Shown: positions 23,904-37,200, numbered from the stretch's first letter. The stretch is 64,000 bases of DNA from Zeugodacus cucurbitae (GCF_028554725.1 NC_071669.1:48067501-48131500), one strand, 5' to 3'. Numbers and translations are program-made. The notes: generated from the sequence alone by a model not told the origin.

Positions 23904-24103
23904 TTATGAGCTTAAGCAGGTAGCCATAATCGCCTTGGCCTTTTTAGTATTTTTAGTTGCTGTTGTTATTGTTGTTGTTGTTTCGGGCGCTATTCTCTGA
24001 AACATTGTTTCGGACAATTTGTCAACGAACATAAAAAGTGACTCGTTTGACGGTTTTTTCTTCGGCATTTTGCGTTGAATTTTATGGCCCCAAACAAGTA
24101 AGC
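23904..24103 (-). CDS. Possible terminal coding exon (about 66 codons), very tentative
   Basis: On the minus strand a pyrimidine/TTG-rich tract ending TTGCTTTTGTAG (acceptor AG at 24105-24104) is followed by an open frame: LLVWGHKIQRKMPKKKPSNE, then SLFMFVDKLSETMFQRIAPE and a Thr/Lys-rich tail ending LSS at 23904. AATAAA sits directly after the stop (23903-23898). The frame also stays open upstream of the acceptor, where it would read a hydrophobic stretch (LLNFILVVAAVAFVGLLVW), giving a membrane-anchor-like start, but no ATG is in frame there. No family recognised and no upstream exon found. Confidence 0.15.
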
Positions 24104-24149
24104 CTACAAAAGCAACAGCAGCAACAACAAGAATAAAGTTTAATAACAC

Positions 24150-25779
24150 AAGCGCGCACCAGCAATTGGCGGCTCCGCCTTCTATTGTGCGCCATTCAAA
24201 AGCTGTTTATTCATTTCTACTGTCTTTCGTTGTTGTTGTTATTTTTTTAGTTTTTTTTCCTCCAACTGTGTGGCTACTTCATTCTTTTGTGGCAAATGAC
24301 TTGCTGGAACAATCTGCACTAATTAATTTTTGTGTCTTCCTACAAATTCAAAACGCAAATGGCAATCAGAGTGCAACATAATGGCGTGTTGCACATATGT
24401 ACGCCTGTATATGTGGCATGAAATTCATATGTGTGTGTATGAAATACATCTTCGCCTTCTAGTGGCATAACATTCACTCAGCTGCAACAATAGTTGGTGG
24501 CAAATGCGGCGCTTTTTATGTGTTGCCACTGCCACGCCAGCGTGTTGCAACACACAAACACATGCCACAAGGTGCGCTGCAAATATTTTTTTTACCAAAA
24601 CTTGCTCCTCTTTATGCTATACTATAGACACAGATGATTTCCCTCGCAATAATCCTGCAGCATTTTTTGTGCAACACTTTTGTGCCACAATGTGTGCAGT
24701 GAATCGGAACTGCCACAAAATGAAAAAAATATATAGAATCTCCGCTTAAAGCTGCTAGAAGCAAGGTATTGAGCTCATCACAATGCGCAAAGGCGGAAAA
24801 ACGCTCGCGCGCTACTGTGTTGCACGCCGCCACAGGCTACTGTTGTCAGCTTCAGTTGCAACACTCAATGTAAGGTGCGCTGCAGCCACAAGAACACTGG
24901 AGTGCTGTGCTTTTTGCACCGGCAATAAAAGGTATTATCAAAAAGTCAGCAGCGGCTGCACTATTCTAAGCAAAAAATTCCAATCTTTCTGTTGCAAGTT
25001 AGCCTCGCTGAGGCAGGTTGGCTTCTGGGGCAGTCAAGGCGACAACAAACACGGCCTTCTGCATGTGGCATTGGCTTTTGTGGCCGCTAATGTTGCTGCC
25101 TCAGTGTTCACCTGCAATTGTTGCGGTCCATTTCAAGTCTTTTATTACAACAAATAAACAAATAAAGTAGAACAAATAAGTACAAGCTATGGTAAATAAT
25201 ACATATAAAAACCCATTACTCCATTGTTACTCGTATTTGCTTTCTTAATATTTGCTACTCCTTGCAGTTGAGCTTTATGTTGCATTAGTCATGCACCTCT
25301 GTGTTGAAGCGCTGAAGATGCATGTTTATAATAGTTGAAAATGAATATTTGGGCATCATATACGAAAAGTAACTAAATATAGATTCATAAATCGAAGTTT
25401 CTTCAATATTCTTTCTTTGGTTCCAATTTATCATTTTTCATTTTTAAATGTTTTCACAAAATTCTTCTATTCATCATCATCTCTCTCTCTTTAATATTTC
25501 ATGAAGTTGAATAACTCACTGTCCCAGTCTGCTATATTTTGGTGATCTGGTAGGGCTAATGTCAAATTCCTCTAGAAGACCAGAAAAGTTTTTCAATATT
25601 TCATCGGCGATAATAAGACAGTGGTAAATGTTGTTCGAATAGCGGCTGTTTTTGATTCGGCCGCTCTGATAACTTAAAGCTCATCAAAACCAAAATTCTG
25701 TCCTTTGAGAAACCGGATACTCACACTATTTATACGGATAGGTTAAACGGTATAAGGACGTCATGTACTTCTGAGTTGA
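24150..25779. other. Unique island (24.15-25.15 kb) and AT-rich DNA
   Basis: 24150-25150 is rich in GTTGCAAC, GCCAC and TTGC words with no convincing gene; a 124-codon open frame at 24783-25157 is Cys/Ala-rich with no domain. 25160-25779 is AT-rich with nothing recognised. Confidence 0.4.
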
Positions 25780-26830
25780 CGAGGGGTTTTCACGACCCTA
25801 TTATTGCTGCCGACAATGCCAACAATATCGTCGGCATAGGCCAATAACTGGTGACTCTTGAAAAAGATAATACCAATACTGTTAAGATCGGCAGCGCGGA
25901 GAGATTCTTCTCTATCAATGTCATTTTAGATATCCGTATAAGTTTTGCGGCGTAGAGGCGATCACTTTTTGTGCTATCAAAAGCAGCTTTGAAATCGACA
26001 AAAAGTTGGTGCGTGTAGATCTGTTTTTCTTGGGTCTTTTCTAGGTCCTGGCGTATAGTAAATATCTGGTTAATGGTTGACTTTACAGGTCGGAAGACAC
26101 ACAGATAAGACCCAATCACTACGCGATACTCAAAAGACTGATACCGCGGTAGTTGGCGCAGACTGCATTATCACCTTTCTTGTGGATAGGGCAGAGCACA
26201 CTCCGGTTCCAGTCGTTGGACATCCGTTCTTCTGACCATATTTGGCGCATGCCTCAACATTATCAGATCCTCGCCGCCGTGTTTGAATAACTCGGCCGGT
26301 AGACTTTGTTCTTTTTAAGACGGGCAATTCTAATTTGAACCTTGTTATGGTCAGGTCGTTAACGACTTTGGGTTCGGGTTCTACTTGCATGATATCGATA
26401 GCATTGCTGTCCCCGTTCAGCAAGCTCGAGAAGTATTCGCTCCATATTCTTAGTTTGCTCTGGGCATCTGTCGTCATATTGGCTTCATTGTCTTTACAGG
26501 AACTAGGCCTGCGTTTGAAGCCTCTAGTCAGGCGGCAAACCAACTGATAAAACTCTCGGGCCATGTTCATGTTCGCCAGCATCTCATGCTCCTCTTTTTC
26601 CGTTTGGAAATACGTCTCTCTTTCCTCCTCTTCTCTTCGATACCGCTCCTTAAAAGCTCGCGTCGCTGCGGTACGCAGTGGCCCTGTAGGCTGCGTCCTT
26701 TTCTAGAGTGGCGACATGACATTTCTCAGCATACCAGTCAATTTTGGGCGCTGACCGTGATGACCAACAACCTCTTCAGCGGCGGTTTAGATTACTAACT
26801 TGACTTTAAGGCAAGGCCTCCGTTATTGTT
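25780..26830 (-). mobile_element. Divergent, decayed RTE-clade LINE copy
   Basis: Minus-strand pieces of a reverse transcriptase: AREFYQLVCRLTRGFKRRPS and LRIWSEYFSSLLNGDSNAID (26582-26130), then FRPVKSTINQIFTIRQDLEK and LFVDFKAAFDSTKSDRLYAA (motif A with its Asp, 26119-25790), and in a shifted frame LLAYADDIVGIVGSNN (YADD kept). Motif B is deleted, and indels break the segment between RT motifs 1 and 2. Many substitutions against the other copies suggest an older insertion or a separate lineage, perhaps that of the 5.2-kb fragment. 5' limit uncertain. Confidence 0.82.
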
Positions 26831-29800
26831 TTAATTTGTGAGTAATAGTACGAAATTGTGCTTCGTGATGATCTTACACAGGGGTAAATCGCTTGACTTA
26901 ACAATTCGTTCGGTTGGTTCCAACGGATAGACGGCGCTACCGTCTGTATTTTCACAGATTCTTAACAATTCTGATAAAATATTTTTTCGTACTCTTAAAA
27001 TTGCCAATAAACATAATTAATAAGTGAAAATGTTATTTTAATTAATTATTACAAAAACATGTGTTTGCAACATTTCACACTTCAGACGCGAACCACTCGC
27101 GAATCACTTTGTATGCCAACCAGGCGCGCCAGCGTTGCAAATAAACATGCCATCAAGGCAATTAGAAGCATATACCAAACGCGAAACGCCCGCCAACAAC
27201 ATTAAGCGGACAACTGCAACACCCAAGCGGCCGTAATGAGTAGCGCGGTGGCAACAAAAGCGCAGCGCTGCACAGCGCGCTCTGGCAGTGGGAGTTGCTG
27301 ACGGACATAAGCAGAAGCAAAAGCCAACGCTTTCAACAGCTACACAATCAGCGCGCAGCATCTCGCACTTGAGTAGCCTTTGTGGAAGCTGCCACTGCGC
27401 GCTGTGCCACTTCTATTGCCAACGCGCTGCTGCTGCGCACTCGTCGCATTCATCAGAATGTAATTAAAGCGATATTAGCATAAAATGTTGATGGAAGTGG
27501 GCGTGTGTGAGCGTCACTTATACATACATACATAAATTTATGTAAGTGTGTTGCCTGCTAGCGCGCAGCAAGTGGTAGTTGCAAGTTGCCGCGCGGCAGC
27601 CGATAACATCGCACACGTTTCCTGATGAGCGCTGCCTTGCTAAAGCTGCGCGCAGGCGTGAATCTCATATATGATTGTTGAGATCTTCCTACCTGTTGCT
27701 TATTGCTGCCATTTGTATGCTTCACACGCTGCTCAATACACTTTTTATTGCCACAATGCATATTGTGACTTGCTTAGCGGCATTATATATGTAAGAATTT
27801 CGTTTATTTCCTTTTGATAGCCTTATTTATTGTGTTAACACTCAACTTGCTCGAGTAGTAATCGCGATCCAGACCCAATTTATTGTATATGACACAAGCG
27901 CTGCCGCTTGTTACATTTGCTGCCATTAAAATGACACTACTACCACCACAACAACAATAACAAATATGTTAATATATTTTATTTTATTTTTTAATTTATT
28001 ATTTTATTACACATTTGCTTCCTGGCTGCCACCTTTCGCCCTCGCCACTCAACTCAACTAAATTAACTGTCAACAGCGATTAAAAGCACATTTGCATTAA
28101 TTAGAGTAAGAAATTTAAATTTGGTGCACCATTTTATGCCCTTACGTCACATCGTAGAACCCACGAAATTCCTGCACCTTATTTTGTTGTTTCTTGTTGT
28201 TGTTGTTGTACATAGTCACATAATTTCTCATAAACTTTAATTTAGTTTAGTGGCATTTTCGACACCTTTTATGCTGTGCAGCCGATAATGGCGTTGCGGC
28301 GCGTTAGACAATGGCACTCAAAGCCAATTGTTCCAAATTTTTCAGAAACAACAATACACTTGAGCCCTTTATCTTTGATATTTCTGTAGCTCTTCTTCTT
28401 AGTACTCTTCTGATCGATAGCGTTGTTGTATGCTCTAACTGTTAATCATTGTAAGCATTAAAATCGCGCTTGAAGCGTTTGTGTGTCCGTCTGTTTGCTT
28501 GTTTAATGAAGCTGCTGGGCACAAATTAAACGGCAGCTATAATTTAACTAATTCTTAAAACACGTGTGTCAAATTGCCTGCGCCAGTGGCATTCGAGTTG
28601 TAATGAGAGGTAATTCTATGTAGACACTCTTGATCACTTGCCAGTGGCATAAACAAAAGACTCACGGTACAAACTTTATGACGAAGCATGCGAAGCAGCC
28701 GCAACGACTTCTCGATTCTTTAGCGCAAAGTTCAACAAACATAATTTGATAAGATGGAAAGAGTTTTTGAAAATGTTAGCCTTATCTGCTAAGGTAATAA
28801 GACGAAGAGTGAACTCTAGCATTGGACTTTAAAAAATGGATCCAATGGATACTTATTGCATAATTTTTAGAGGGACAGCTTTATAGTCTGGTTTAATTAA
28901 AGATACCGCTGAGTCTGCCTTTATAATGGTGCTCTCGAGCCCACAGAATTCCTGGTTCCGGCGTGTGCTTCACGAGCGTGTAAATAAATTCGATATTAAG
29001 CGGTACAGGGTTTTAGCTGAGCACCATGATGATATCGCAAATTTAATCGAGTGATCCAACAAGCCTCGGATAACATCGCTTCTGTTGATGTAAACTATGG
29101 CCAACGGTAAAAATGCCATAATTTTCAAATACAGTTGAACATCGCTAACTCGACTCACCATAATCCACAAGAAAGCTTCGTGAACCATTTTCGATTGTTG
29201 TTGTGCACTGGTAAACAAAATACATGCCGAAATACAAGGTTCTTTAACATATCCTTAACGGAATAGAATGATGAGGTGCCCCAATTTTTTTACAACAGCT
29301 TGAATGATCTTATGGCCGTGTTCTTTGCCATTTTCTCCGTTAATGTAAGTTATAATAGGCAAAAAAGGAAAACTTTACTATCTTGACGAATTTTTCTGTA
29401 AACGATATATTGACTTCGGCTGCGACGACAACATAAATACTAGTCACTAGTCTATACAAAAAAAATTATATGGATTTGACAAATGATATGAACAATAGTC
29501 AGCACTCCAGTGAGGAAAGAGGACATTTACCCTGAACAGTTCTGTACTGAATTAGATTTAAAACGGAGATCTGTGGTGCTACCTTTTCATTACACTGGGA
29601 GTCGTATATCTATTCTTATTAGCTCCAAATATGTGTTTTTAGTGCATATGAAAATAGGGTTTGTGAAAACATTAGCTAAGGAATGATGGATCTTTAATGG
29701 TTTTGGGGCTTTGCTATATATTTTTATTTCAATTTTCCGAAAATAGCTTGGCTTGGAACAAACCATTTCTACTATTAAAAACCAATCACGAAGAATATAA

Positions 29801-30549
29801 ATATAAATTCAACGTTCTTAACGAAGAAATTGTAAACTGCATAGGAAAACTGAGTTTTAACAAGGGAAGCAGAGGATAAAAGTAGTCTTGGAAAAAATAG
29901 AAGGTTTCCTTTACTAATAAATAACAAGTGACACTCAAATATTGAACTGGAGTCACAATGTGGAGAATCGAACGTACAACTATTCTAAATAAAATAATTT
30001 TGGTATTACTTGTACTTGTGAATTTTATGTTTCAAGATAGTGGAGCTCAAATATAATGATCAGAGAATTGTCGAAACTTTTTAAAACTGAAAACACTTTC
30101 ATTTTGAAGATTTCGGCTGACTTTTTTCGAAAGGAGGAGGAAATATGATGAATTTTTATTTTTTGGAAATTTTCTTTTGTAATTTTTTAACAATTTAGCA
30201 TTTTTAATCAAAAATTTAAATTTTTTAAACCATTACCACATAAATCTGCTTGAATAAAATCTAACTTCTGCGTTGTAAGCAATCAAATTTGATTTATTAT
30301 TGTTTCACAATCAAACTTTATTTTAAAATACCGTTATTACGAATTATTCTTTGCGTGGAGACACTTGTAACGTCGTATGAAAATCAGTCTACAAATTTAG
30401 GTAGTTCCTTGTTGATTTCTACACTTTTACATATACATATTACATACAAACAAAAATTGTCCGTGATTGTGTTGTGTCCGATAAGCGTGCGCTGTAATTT
30501 ATGTCGGTAGTCGTAGGCGTTGACAGTTTGGGGCGTTCACGGAGCGCAG
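26831..30549. other. Intergenic DNA, mixed unique islands and AT-rich DNA
   Basis: 27070-28700 holds unique GC-richer patches with GCGC, TTGCAA and a (TTG)n run at about 28193-28209. 28800-30470 is AT-rich; an 82-codon minus-strand open frame at 28970-29218 has no recognisable family. No repeats with clear ends found. Confidence 0.4.
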
Positions 30550-30550
30550 C

Positions 30551-30790
30551 ATAAAAACAGGCATTCCTAAGTAAACAAATAAAAATAACATAAAAAGTAC
30601 TAATATGTTGTCCTCGCCGTTTGCTGGCTCACATCCTATTGCATCTTATCTACAAAGTCCTTTTTCATTTCTTGTCAAATTAACAGACAACTCAAAGATA
30701 AACCGCTACATGCGCCGGTGAGCGTGGAGCGCAGGTCATTTACGGAGCGGCCGTTGCCAGCGAGTTGCGTGGGAAAGAATGCGACAAAGC
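30551..30790 (+). other. Small GC island with 38-codon ORF and donor-like end
   Basis: In an AT-rich setting, 30480-30790 is GC-richer. CATAAAAACAGGC (about 30550) is TATA-like. ATG at 30605 (A at -3) opens 38 codons (MLSSPFAGSHPIASYLQSPF, then SFLVKLTDNSKINRYMRR) to TGA at 30719-30721. The end overlaps CCG|GTGAGC, a good donor, so it could be a first coding exon of a spliced gene. No family recognised; chance is quite possible. Confidence 0.2.
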
Positions 30791-31985
30791 AGACAATGGA
30801 GGAAAGAAAACAGTCAGGCAAAGGATTGTGCATAATAAAAGGTGTATAAAAGTAAATTAAATAACTGTGTACAATTGCCCTTTATCGGGTTGACCAATAT
30901 AATAAGCGCGTACAATTTTATATACATTTCTACTTCAACACATTTTGATAATTTCAGCTTATGATCTCTTACGAGAAGTAGAGTTGTGTAAGTAAACTTT
31001 GTAAGTAACGGTTGTAAAATTGCAATTAAGATTTGTACTAATACGATGAAGTATCCGAAGAGTTGGAACATGGTAATAGCCCTTAATTCCTTTTCGAGAT
31101 TTTGACAGTAACTTCCTTTACTGTAGCTTCTTTACATTTGGACAAACTAACCATGCTATTTTACAAACCTTTTCGTATACCCTATTTGATTTTTCTGAGC
31201 TGGTACAAAGTCAATCTTCCGATTGTGACTAAAAATACTCTCCTCTAGTGTATCTTGTGTATATCTCGTCTTGGTATCCATTTCAAATTTATATCCAAAT
31301 TTTATAAAGCCACAGAGAGCCATATATCGGCAAATGATCAATAAAGCCAAGGCACAGAAGAAGTCTTTTCGCTACTGCACTCGTTCTAAAAGAATCTTCA
31401 ACCCAGGGGAATTTAAGGTACTTTAGACTTAGAGATCTTTTAGTACTTTAATTTAGAGATCCAGTTTGAAATTTCGCATAATTTTTAAATCCAATTCTTT
31501 CACTCTACAATACATCGAACGCTTCAATGAAGATGGCGGAACCAAACTTCGAATAATTAGTATGGTTTCTCTCATCTCAAAATGGAATTGAAATCAAACT
31601 ATAACTTTTCAAACTCCAGACAACGATTGTGAGGACCTCTCACATATAGAAATTTTTATTATTCTAGTATATTGCTGATAATAGCGATTATATTTTAGAC
31701 TTTCTATGGGTTATCTTAGCTATAATTGTTAGAAATATTATTTAGAGAACAAATATTTTCATATCGGTTCGATATTTCAAAAATAAATAAAATTGCTTCA
31801 CAACTTATGCTCTGCCACATGTTCCTCATACATATATTCGGTATAAAAAATTTAGATATTTTTTAAAATTTACTTGTTTTAGAGTTGACCTAGACGACGA
31901 TTTTTTTCGTAAATATTTCGTTTAGGATATATAATAAGAACATCGAGTCTTTGTGTTACTCCTATATGGCAATTAATGTGTCCTT
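30791..31985. other. AT-rich intergenic DNA
   Basis: Two short minus-strand open frames (31071-30814 and 31350-31156) without recognisable features. Nothing else seen up to the target-site duplication of the following LINE. Confidence 0.45.
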
Positions 31986-34237
31986 AATGTTAAAAACTGC
32001 AGCTAAGATACGCACCCGCCTCTGTGTAGAAAAGCGTACACGTCAACAAACACAAGGAAGGTTCGACATCGAGAAGCTGCAATCACAACCGACAGCCGAA
32101 CGATTTTCTACTCGACTTGCACTCCTGCTCTCTGAGAGCACTCATCAGCATCTCGGTATAAGGGAGCTGTGGGACGGCATATCAAACTCCTTACGTACAG
32201 CTGCAACCGAAACCATTGGTTTTCGGAAAAGTCAAAAAAACAGCTGGTATGATGAGGATTATCGTCTCGCAGTGGAGAGAAAACAGACTGCCTACCTCGC
32301 AATGTTGCGATCGACCGCAACACGAGCGGGATGGGAAAGATACCGAGAGCTGAAGAGGGAAGCGAGACGCATTTGCAGACAAAAAAATAAAGAGGCCGAA
32401 ATGCGTGAGTATGAAGAGCTTGACAAGCTGGCCGACAGGGGTAATGCTCGAAAATTTTACGAAAAGATCCGGCGACTAACTGAAGGTTTCAAGACCGGAG
32501 CACACTCCTGTAGGACCCCCAGAGGTGATCTAGTTATTGATGACCAGAGTATACTGAGTTTGTGGAGGGAACACTTCTCCAGCCTGCTGAACGGCAGTGA
32601 AAGTACAACACCAGGAGATGGCGAACCCGATTCCCCAATCGACGACGATGGAGCAGATGTTCCATTGCCCGACCGTGAAGAAATTCGAATAGCAATTACC
32701 CGCTTGAAGAACAATAAGGCGGCGGGTGCCGATGGATTACCGGCCGAGCTATTCAAATACGGCGGCGAAGAGCTGATAAGGTGCTTGCATCAGCTTCTTT
32801 GCAGAATATGGTCGGAAGAAAGCATGCCTGACGATTGGAATCTCAGTGTACTCTGCCCAATACACAAAAAGGGAGACCCCACAATTTGCGCCAATTACCG
32901 TGGGATAAGCCTCCTCAACATCGCGTATAAGGTTCTGTCGAGCGTATTGTGTGAAAGACTAAAGCCCACCGTCAACAAACTGATTGGACCTTATCAGTGT
33001 GGCTTTAGACCTGGAAAATCAACAACGGACCAGATATTCACCATGCGCCAAATTTTGGAGAAGACCCGTGAAAATAGGATCGACACACAGAGATGGTCTT
33101 TGTCGACTTTAAAGCTGCTTTCGACAGCACGAAAAGGAGCTGCCTTTATGCCGCGATGTCTGAATTTGGTATCCCCGCAAAACTAATACGGCTGTGTAAG
33201 CTGACGTTGAGCAACACCAAAAGCTCCGTCAGGATCGGGAAGGACCTCTCCGAGCCGTTCGATACCAGACGAGGTTTCAGACAAGGTGACTCACTCTCGT
33301 GTGATTTCTTTAACCTGATGCTGGAGAAAATAATACGAGCTGCAGAGCTAAACAGAGAAGGTACAATCTTCTATAAGAGTGTACAGCTACTGGCGTACGC
33401 CGATGATATCGATATCATTGGAAACAACACCCGCGCCGTTAGTTCTGCTTTCTCCATACTGGATAAGGAAGCGAAGCGTATGGGTCTGGTGGTGAACGAG
33501 GACAAGACGAAATATCTCCTGTCGTCAAACAAACAGTCAGCGCATTCGCGTCTTGGCTCCCACGTCACTGTTGACAGTCATAACTTTGAAGTTGTAGATA
33601 ATTTCGTCTACCTGGGAACCAGCATTAACAGCAATAACAATGTCAGCCTGGAAATCCAACGCCGAATCACTCTTGCCAACAGGTGCTACTATGGACTAAG
33701 TAGGCAATTGAAAAGTAAAGTCCTCTCTCGACGAACAAAAACCAAACTCTACAAGTCTCTCATCATTCCCGTCCTACTTTACGGTGCAGAAGCGTGGACG
33801 ATGTCAACATCCGATGAGACGGCACTAGGAGTTTTCGAGAGAAAGGTTTTGCGGAAGATTTATGGTCCCTTAAGAATTGGCAACGGCGAATACCGCAGAC
33901 GATGGAACGATGAGCTGTATGTGTTATTCGACGACATAGACACAGTCCAGCGAATAAAAAAACAGCGGCTACGTTGGCTAGGACATGTTGTTCGAATGGA
34001 TGAAGGTGCTCCAGCTCTGAAAGTATTCGATGCAGTACCCGCTGGTGGAAGCGGAGGAAGAGGGAGACCTCCACTCCGATGGAAGGACCAGGTGGAGAGG
34101 GACCTGGCTTCGCTTGGAATAACCAATTGGCGCCAAACTGCCAGAAGGAGAGATGCGTGGCGCGCTGTTTTGGACTCGGCTATAACCGCGTAAGCGGTGT
34201 CTACGCCAGTCAAGAAGAAGAAGAATGTTAAAAACTG
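31986..34237 (+). mobile_element. 5'-truncated RTE LINE insertion with 14-bp target duplication
   Basis: AATGTTAAAAACTG occurs exactly at 31986-31999 and 34224-34237, bounding an insertion of 32000-34223. The insert starts in the last codons of the endonuclease domain (AAKIRTRLC), runs through the full reverse transcriptase and C-terminal domain, and ends ...CGCGTAAGCGGTGTCTACGC followed by an (AAG)n tail. The 3' UTR is under 40 nt. Both ends are therefore defined: truncation on the left, polymerised tail on the right. Confidence 0.95.
32000..34193 (+). pseudogene. RTE reverse transcriptase ORF, one frameshift
   Basis: It copies RNA into DNA at the nicked target in active elements. Reading from 32000, motifs occur in order: LKNNKAAGADGLPAELFKYG, CANYRGISLLNIAYKVLSSV and QCGFRPGKSTTDQIF in the first frame. 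A small indel near 33090-33099 (GACACACAGAGATGGTC where the intact copy has GACACACACCACC) shifts the frame. The second frame continues with VFVDFKAAFDS (motif A), RGFRQGDSLSCDFFN (motif B), LLAYADDIDIIG (YADD at 33396-33407), FVYLGTSIN and the C-terminal RLRWLGHVVRMDEGAPALKV to the stop at 34193. No other break is visible, so the copy is fairly young. It lacks nearly all of the endonuclease and cannot act alone. Confidence 0.93.
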
Positions 34238-37200
34238 TGCCGATTTCAAAAATTCTTTCACCATTGGAAAGATATATTCACCCGAGTAATATATGCTATA
34301 TTAATTGCTCGAATTTCAACTTTCTGGAAATAGTTCCCAGATGGAGAATCTTAATCTGAAACTGAAAATCGTCTTGCAAGTCATTCTCTTCACATCGCAA
34401 TCGCGTGCCAGAGAGTAACGAGTGCTCGCAGCTGCTTGCTAAACAAAATTTCAAAACCTGCCAAGTACGCGCTTGAGGGTCGAGTACGGAGCGTGTGCAA
34501 GGCTTGAAGAACAAAATATTAGAAATATACAAGCTCGCACTAGGGTGTCGATCTCTGAGCATTCCCGACGCCTTCATAATCAGAGAGAAAGACAACGGAC
34601 ACAAAATACTAGAGGTCGTAATCAAGTTTTAGCTCAATGCAAATAAAATATAATTTCATGTTCGAGTTTTCCTCATTTTACTTTTTTTTTTTTAAATGAA
34701 CCCACGCAAGAAACGGGAGAATACATACATATGTATGTATAGGATAGTGTGTATAAGCGTGTAAAAACTTACAACTTATGAAATGTTTGTTTAAACCCGT
34801 GCCAAGCTGGAGTGGTCTGCTAGTTCTTGCGATCTCGATATTTGTTATCTCATCATCGATGACATCACAATATACTGATATTAGTCAAAGTTAGGTGCTA
34901 TGGCACAATGTTGTAGCATTGTGTTTAAGACCAGAGAGATTAGTAGATCAGTGAAATGGCCTTGGGATCAAGTGCATACCAGAACAAGCAGAGGATAAGA
35001 GGGCATACGAAATCGACCAAATCGCAGAATGGAGATGGATTGCAGACTCATGTTTTTTGGATATATCAATATATGTTAATAGTACCTAGTAATTACTAAA
35101 ACTATCTCTAGAAGTTAGCGACTATTCTATTGCTTCAATTTATAACTTTAGATAATAGTAGAGTTGCGCCATCTAGCGCGCTCCACTATATATGAGCTTA
35201 GTTCCTAACAAAACATTACAAAGTTTCAAAAGGCAGTTGTGCCTCATTAAGCAGTTGCATTACACTCTAAACTATTAAAAAATAAATTTGGGTCATATAA
35301 AATAATAATAGTTCATACTACTACAACAAAGAAATACTTCATATATTTTTTTTAGAGTTCATATCTCCGTGACTAAATGCGATATCAAATTTTTCACTCG
35401 CCATATTTCCTACAACATTTTCCCCACACGTGCAACAACAGACAAATCTTAATCTCACTTTTACTTCCAGTCGCGCCATTAGCCAACAAGCTGGATATAA
35501 TCAGCATTTTGCTTTCACACACTTGCACGGCGAACCATGGAGCGTACCCACCTGCCTGCCTGGCTGCCACATCGCAGCGAGATTAGCCAACAGCGGCCAC
35601 ACCAGCGCGCCGCAGATGAAGGTGATAAAGCATATAAACCGTGGCGTACAATGCATATTAATCCAATTTGCAACGTTAATGTGCGAGCGCAGCTATGCCG
35701 CTTGCCACCGTGTGGCGACTCTGCTTTGGCGCTGCTGCCGGCAGGCAACACCGGCTGTGCTTCCGTTCCGCAATAATTCGCCACTCGCAGTCATGCGGCG
35801 AGCAATGTGTGGCGTGTAATTGTTGCACAATCGGCTACAAAACTGTAACAGCGCCTTGTGGTGGCGACACAGTGGCAATGTGGCAAGTTAGTACACATGC
35901 CACAGTTTGTATGTTTGTATGCAGGCGCGGCTGTTAGTTGGGCGCAACAGTTATGTTTTGATGGAAGTAATAAGCAATAAAAAACGTATCAGCGTTGCAA
36001 CTGCAACGATGAGTGCGCTTTTGAATTTCCGATTAACTTTTAAGTTGAACTCGCCACTGATTGGCGTGTAGTCACGTCGCTGGTGGTGTATGAGTTACTT
36101 GTTGTTGTTGGTGATTTTATTATTATTACAATTGTTGTTTTAAAGCATTCCGCTTACTGTTGTTGTTTTTGCATTAGCAACATTGTTTTTGCTCTGCGTG
36201 CTAATGACATTAACAATGTTGCAAGCAGCAGCCCACCACCACGGATGTGGCGCATATTTCACGTGCTGCAGCGTAGCAAATTGAGCGACAAAAGTTCAGC
36301 GTTGCTCAGAATTCTTTGTTGTAACGACCAATGGCCACCTGAGCGTATGCGCTTGATTATTGCGCTGCGCATGCGCGTTGTAAGTAGTATGTGTGGCAAT
36401 TTGCAAGTCAGTGGCAATGAATTTTCGCTTTTGGTTAATCAGTGCGCGGCTACCATATGCATATTACCGGCAAATCGACTGAGATTCAACGCAGTACAGT
36501 CACGCATGCGCGTTGCACATACTGCATATTTGAGTACACCTGCTGTTATATATGCTTTATTTAAAGTTTCCACAACATATCTAGCCAAGTCTGCTCACAA
36601 TTAGCCAAGCTACACATACCGCGCCTTCTTTCAGCTCACTCCGCTCATCAGCGCCCGCTTTATTACATCAACTTCTGCGTTTTAAATATTCAAGAGGCGT
36701 CTGCATGCGCATTTCTGCCACCAAATTGTCCATGACACCAAAGGTGTCGAACGTTAATGGAGTAACACCTGCGCGCAGCAATCGCTTGCCTTTGATTACG
36801 CATGCGTTGGGCCAACGCCGCCAACCCCACTAGCTTATTACTCACTTCAAGTGCTGCGGCGCAGACTAAAAAAAAAATCGGAGATTATTGCCATAATAAC
36901 CATGAATTTGCCACCGCCGCCACCGTATAATCTGGTGTGGCGTATGCGTTGTTGTAAGAATATTAGCCGTGTGATTGGCAGCTGAGTGGCAGCCAGATTG
37001 CATGACTAAAAGGTTGCGAATTTCCGAGTCGGCTTCCAGTGTTTGCTTACAAAAGCGGCTTTTGAAAATGAGTCATGTGATGAGAACTACTGGCAAATAT
37101 CATTACGGTCATAAAGGTTAATAAAAGAAAATAATTTTAGTTCGAGTCGTAAGAATAGGTATGACTATAACCTAAAAAATATCGGATACCAACATGAAAA

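Noticed and set aside
31951..31999. Host-derived start for the 411-codon frame before the LINE at 32 kb
   Set aside because: The first codons are flanking DNA up to the target duplication, fused by chance to the truncated element, and begin with TTG.
36083..36604. 173-codon plus-strand open frame
   Set aside because: Begins at GTG rather than ATG, has CAA/TTG-derived runs and no recognisable domain.
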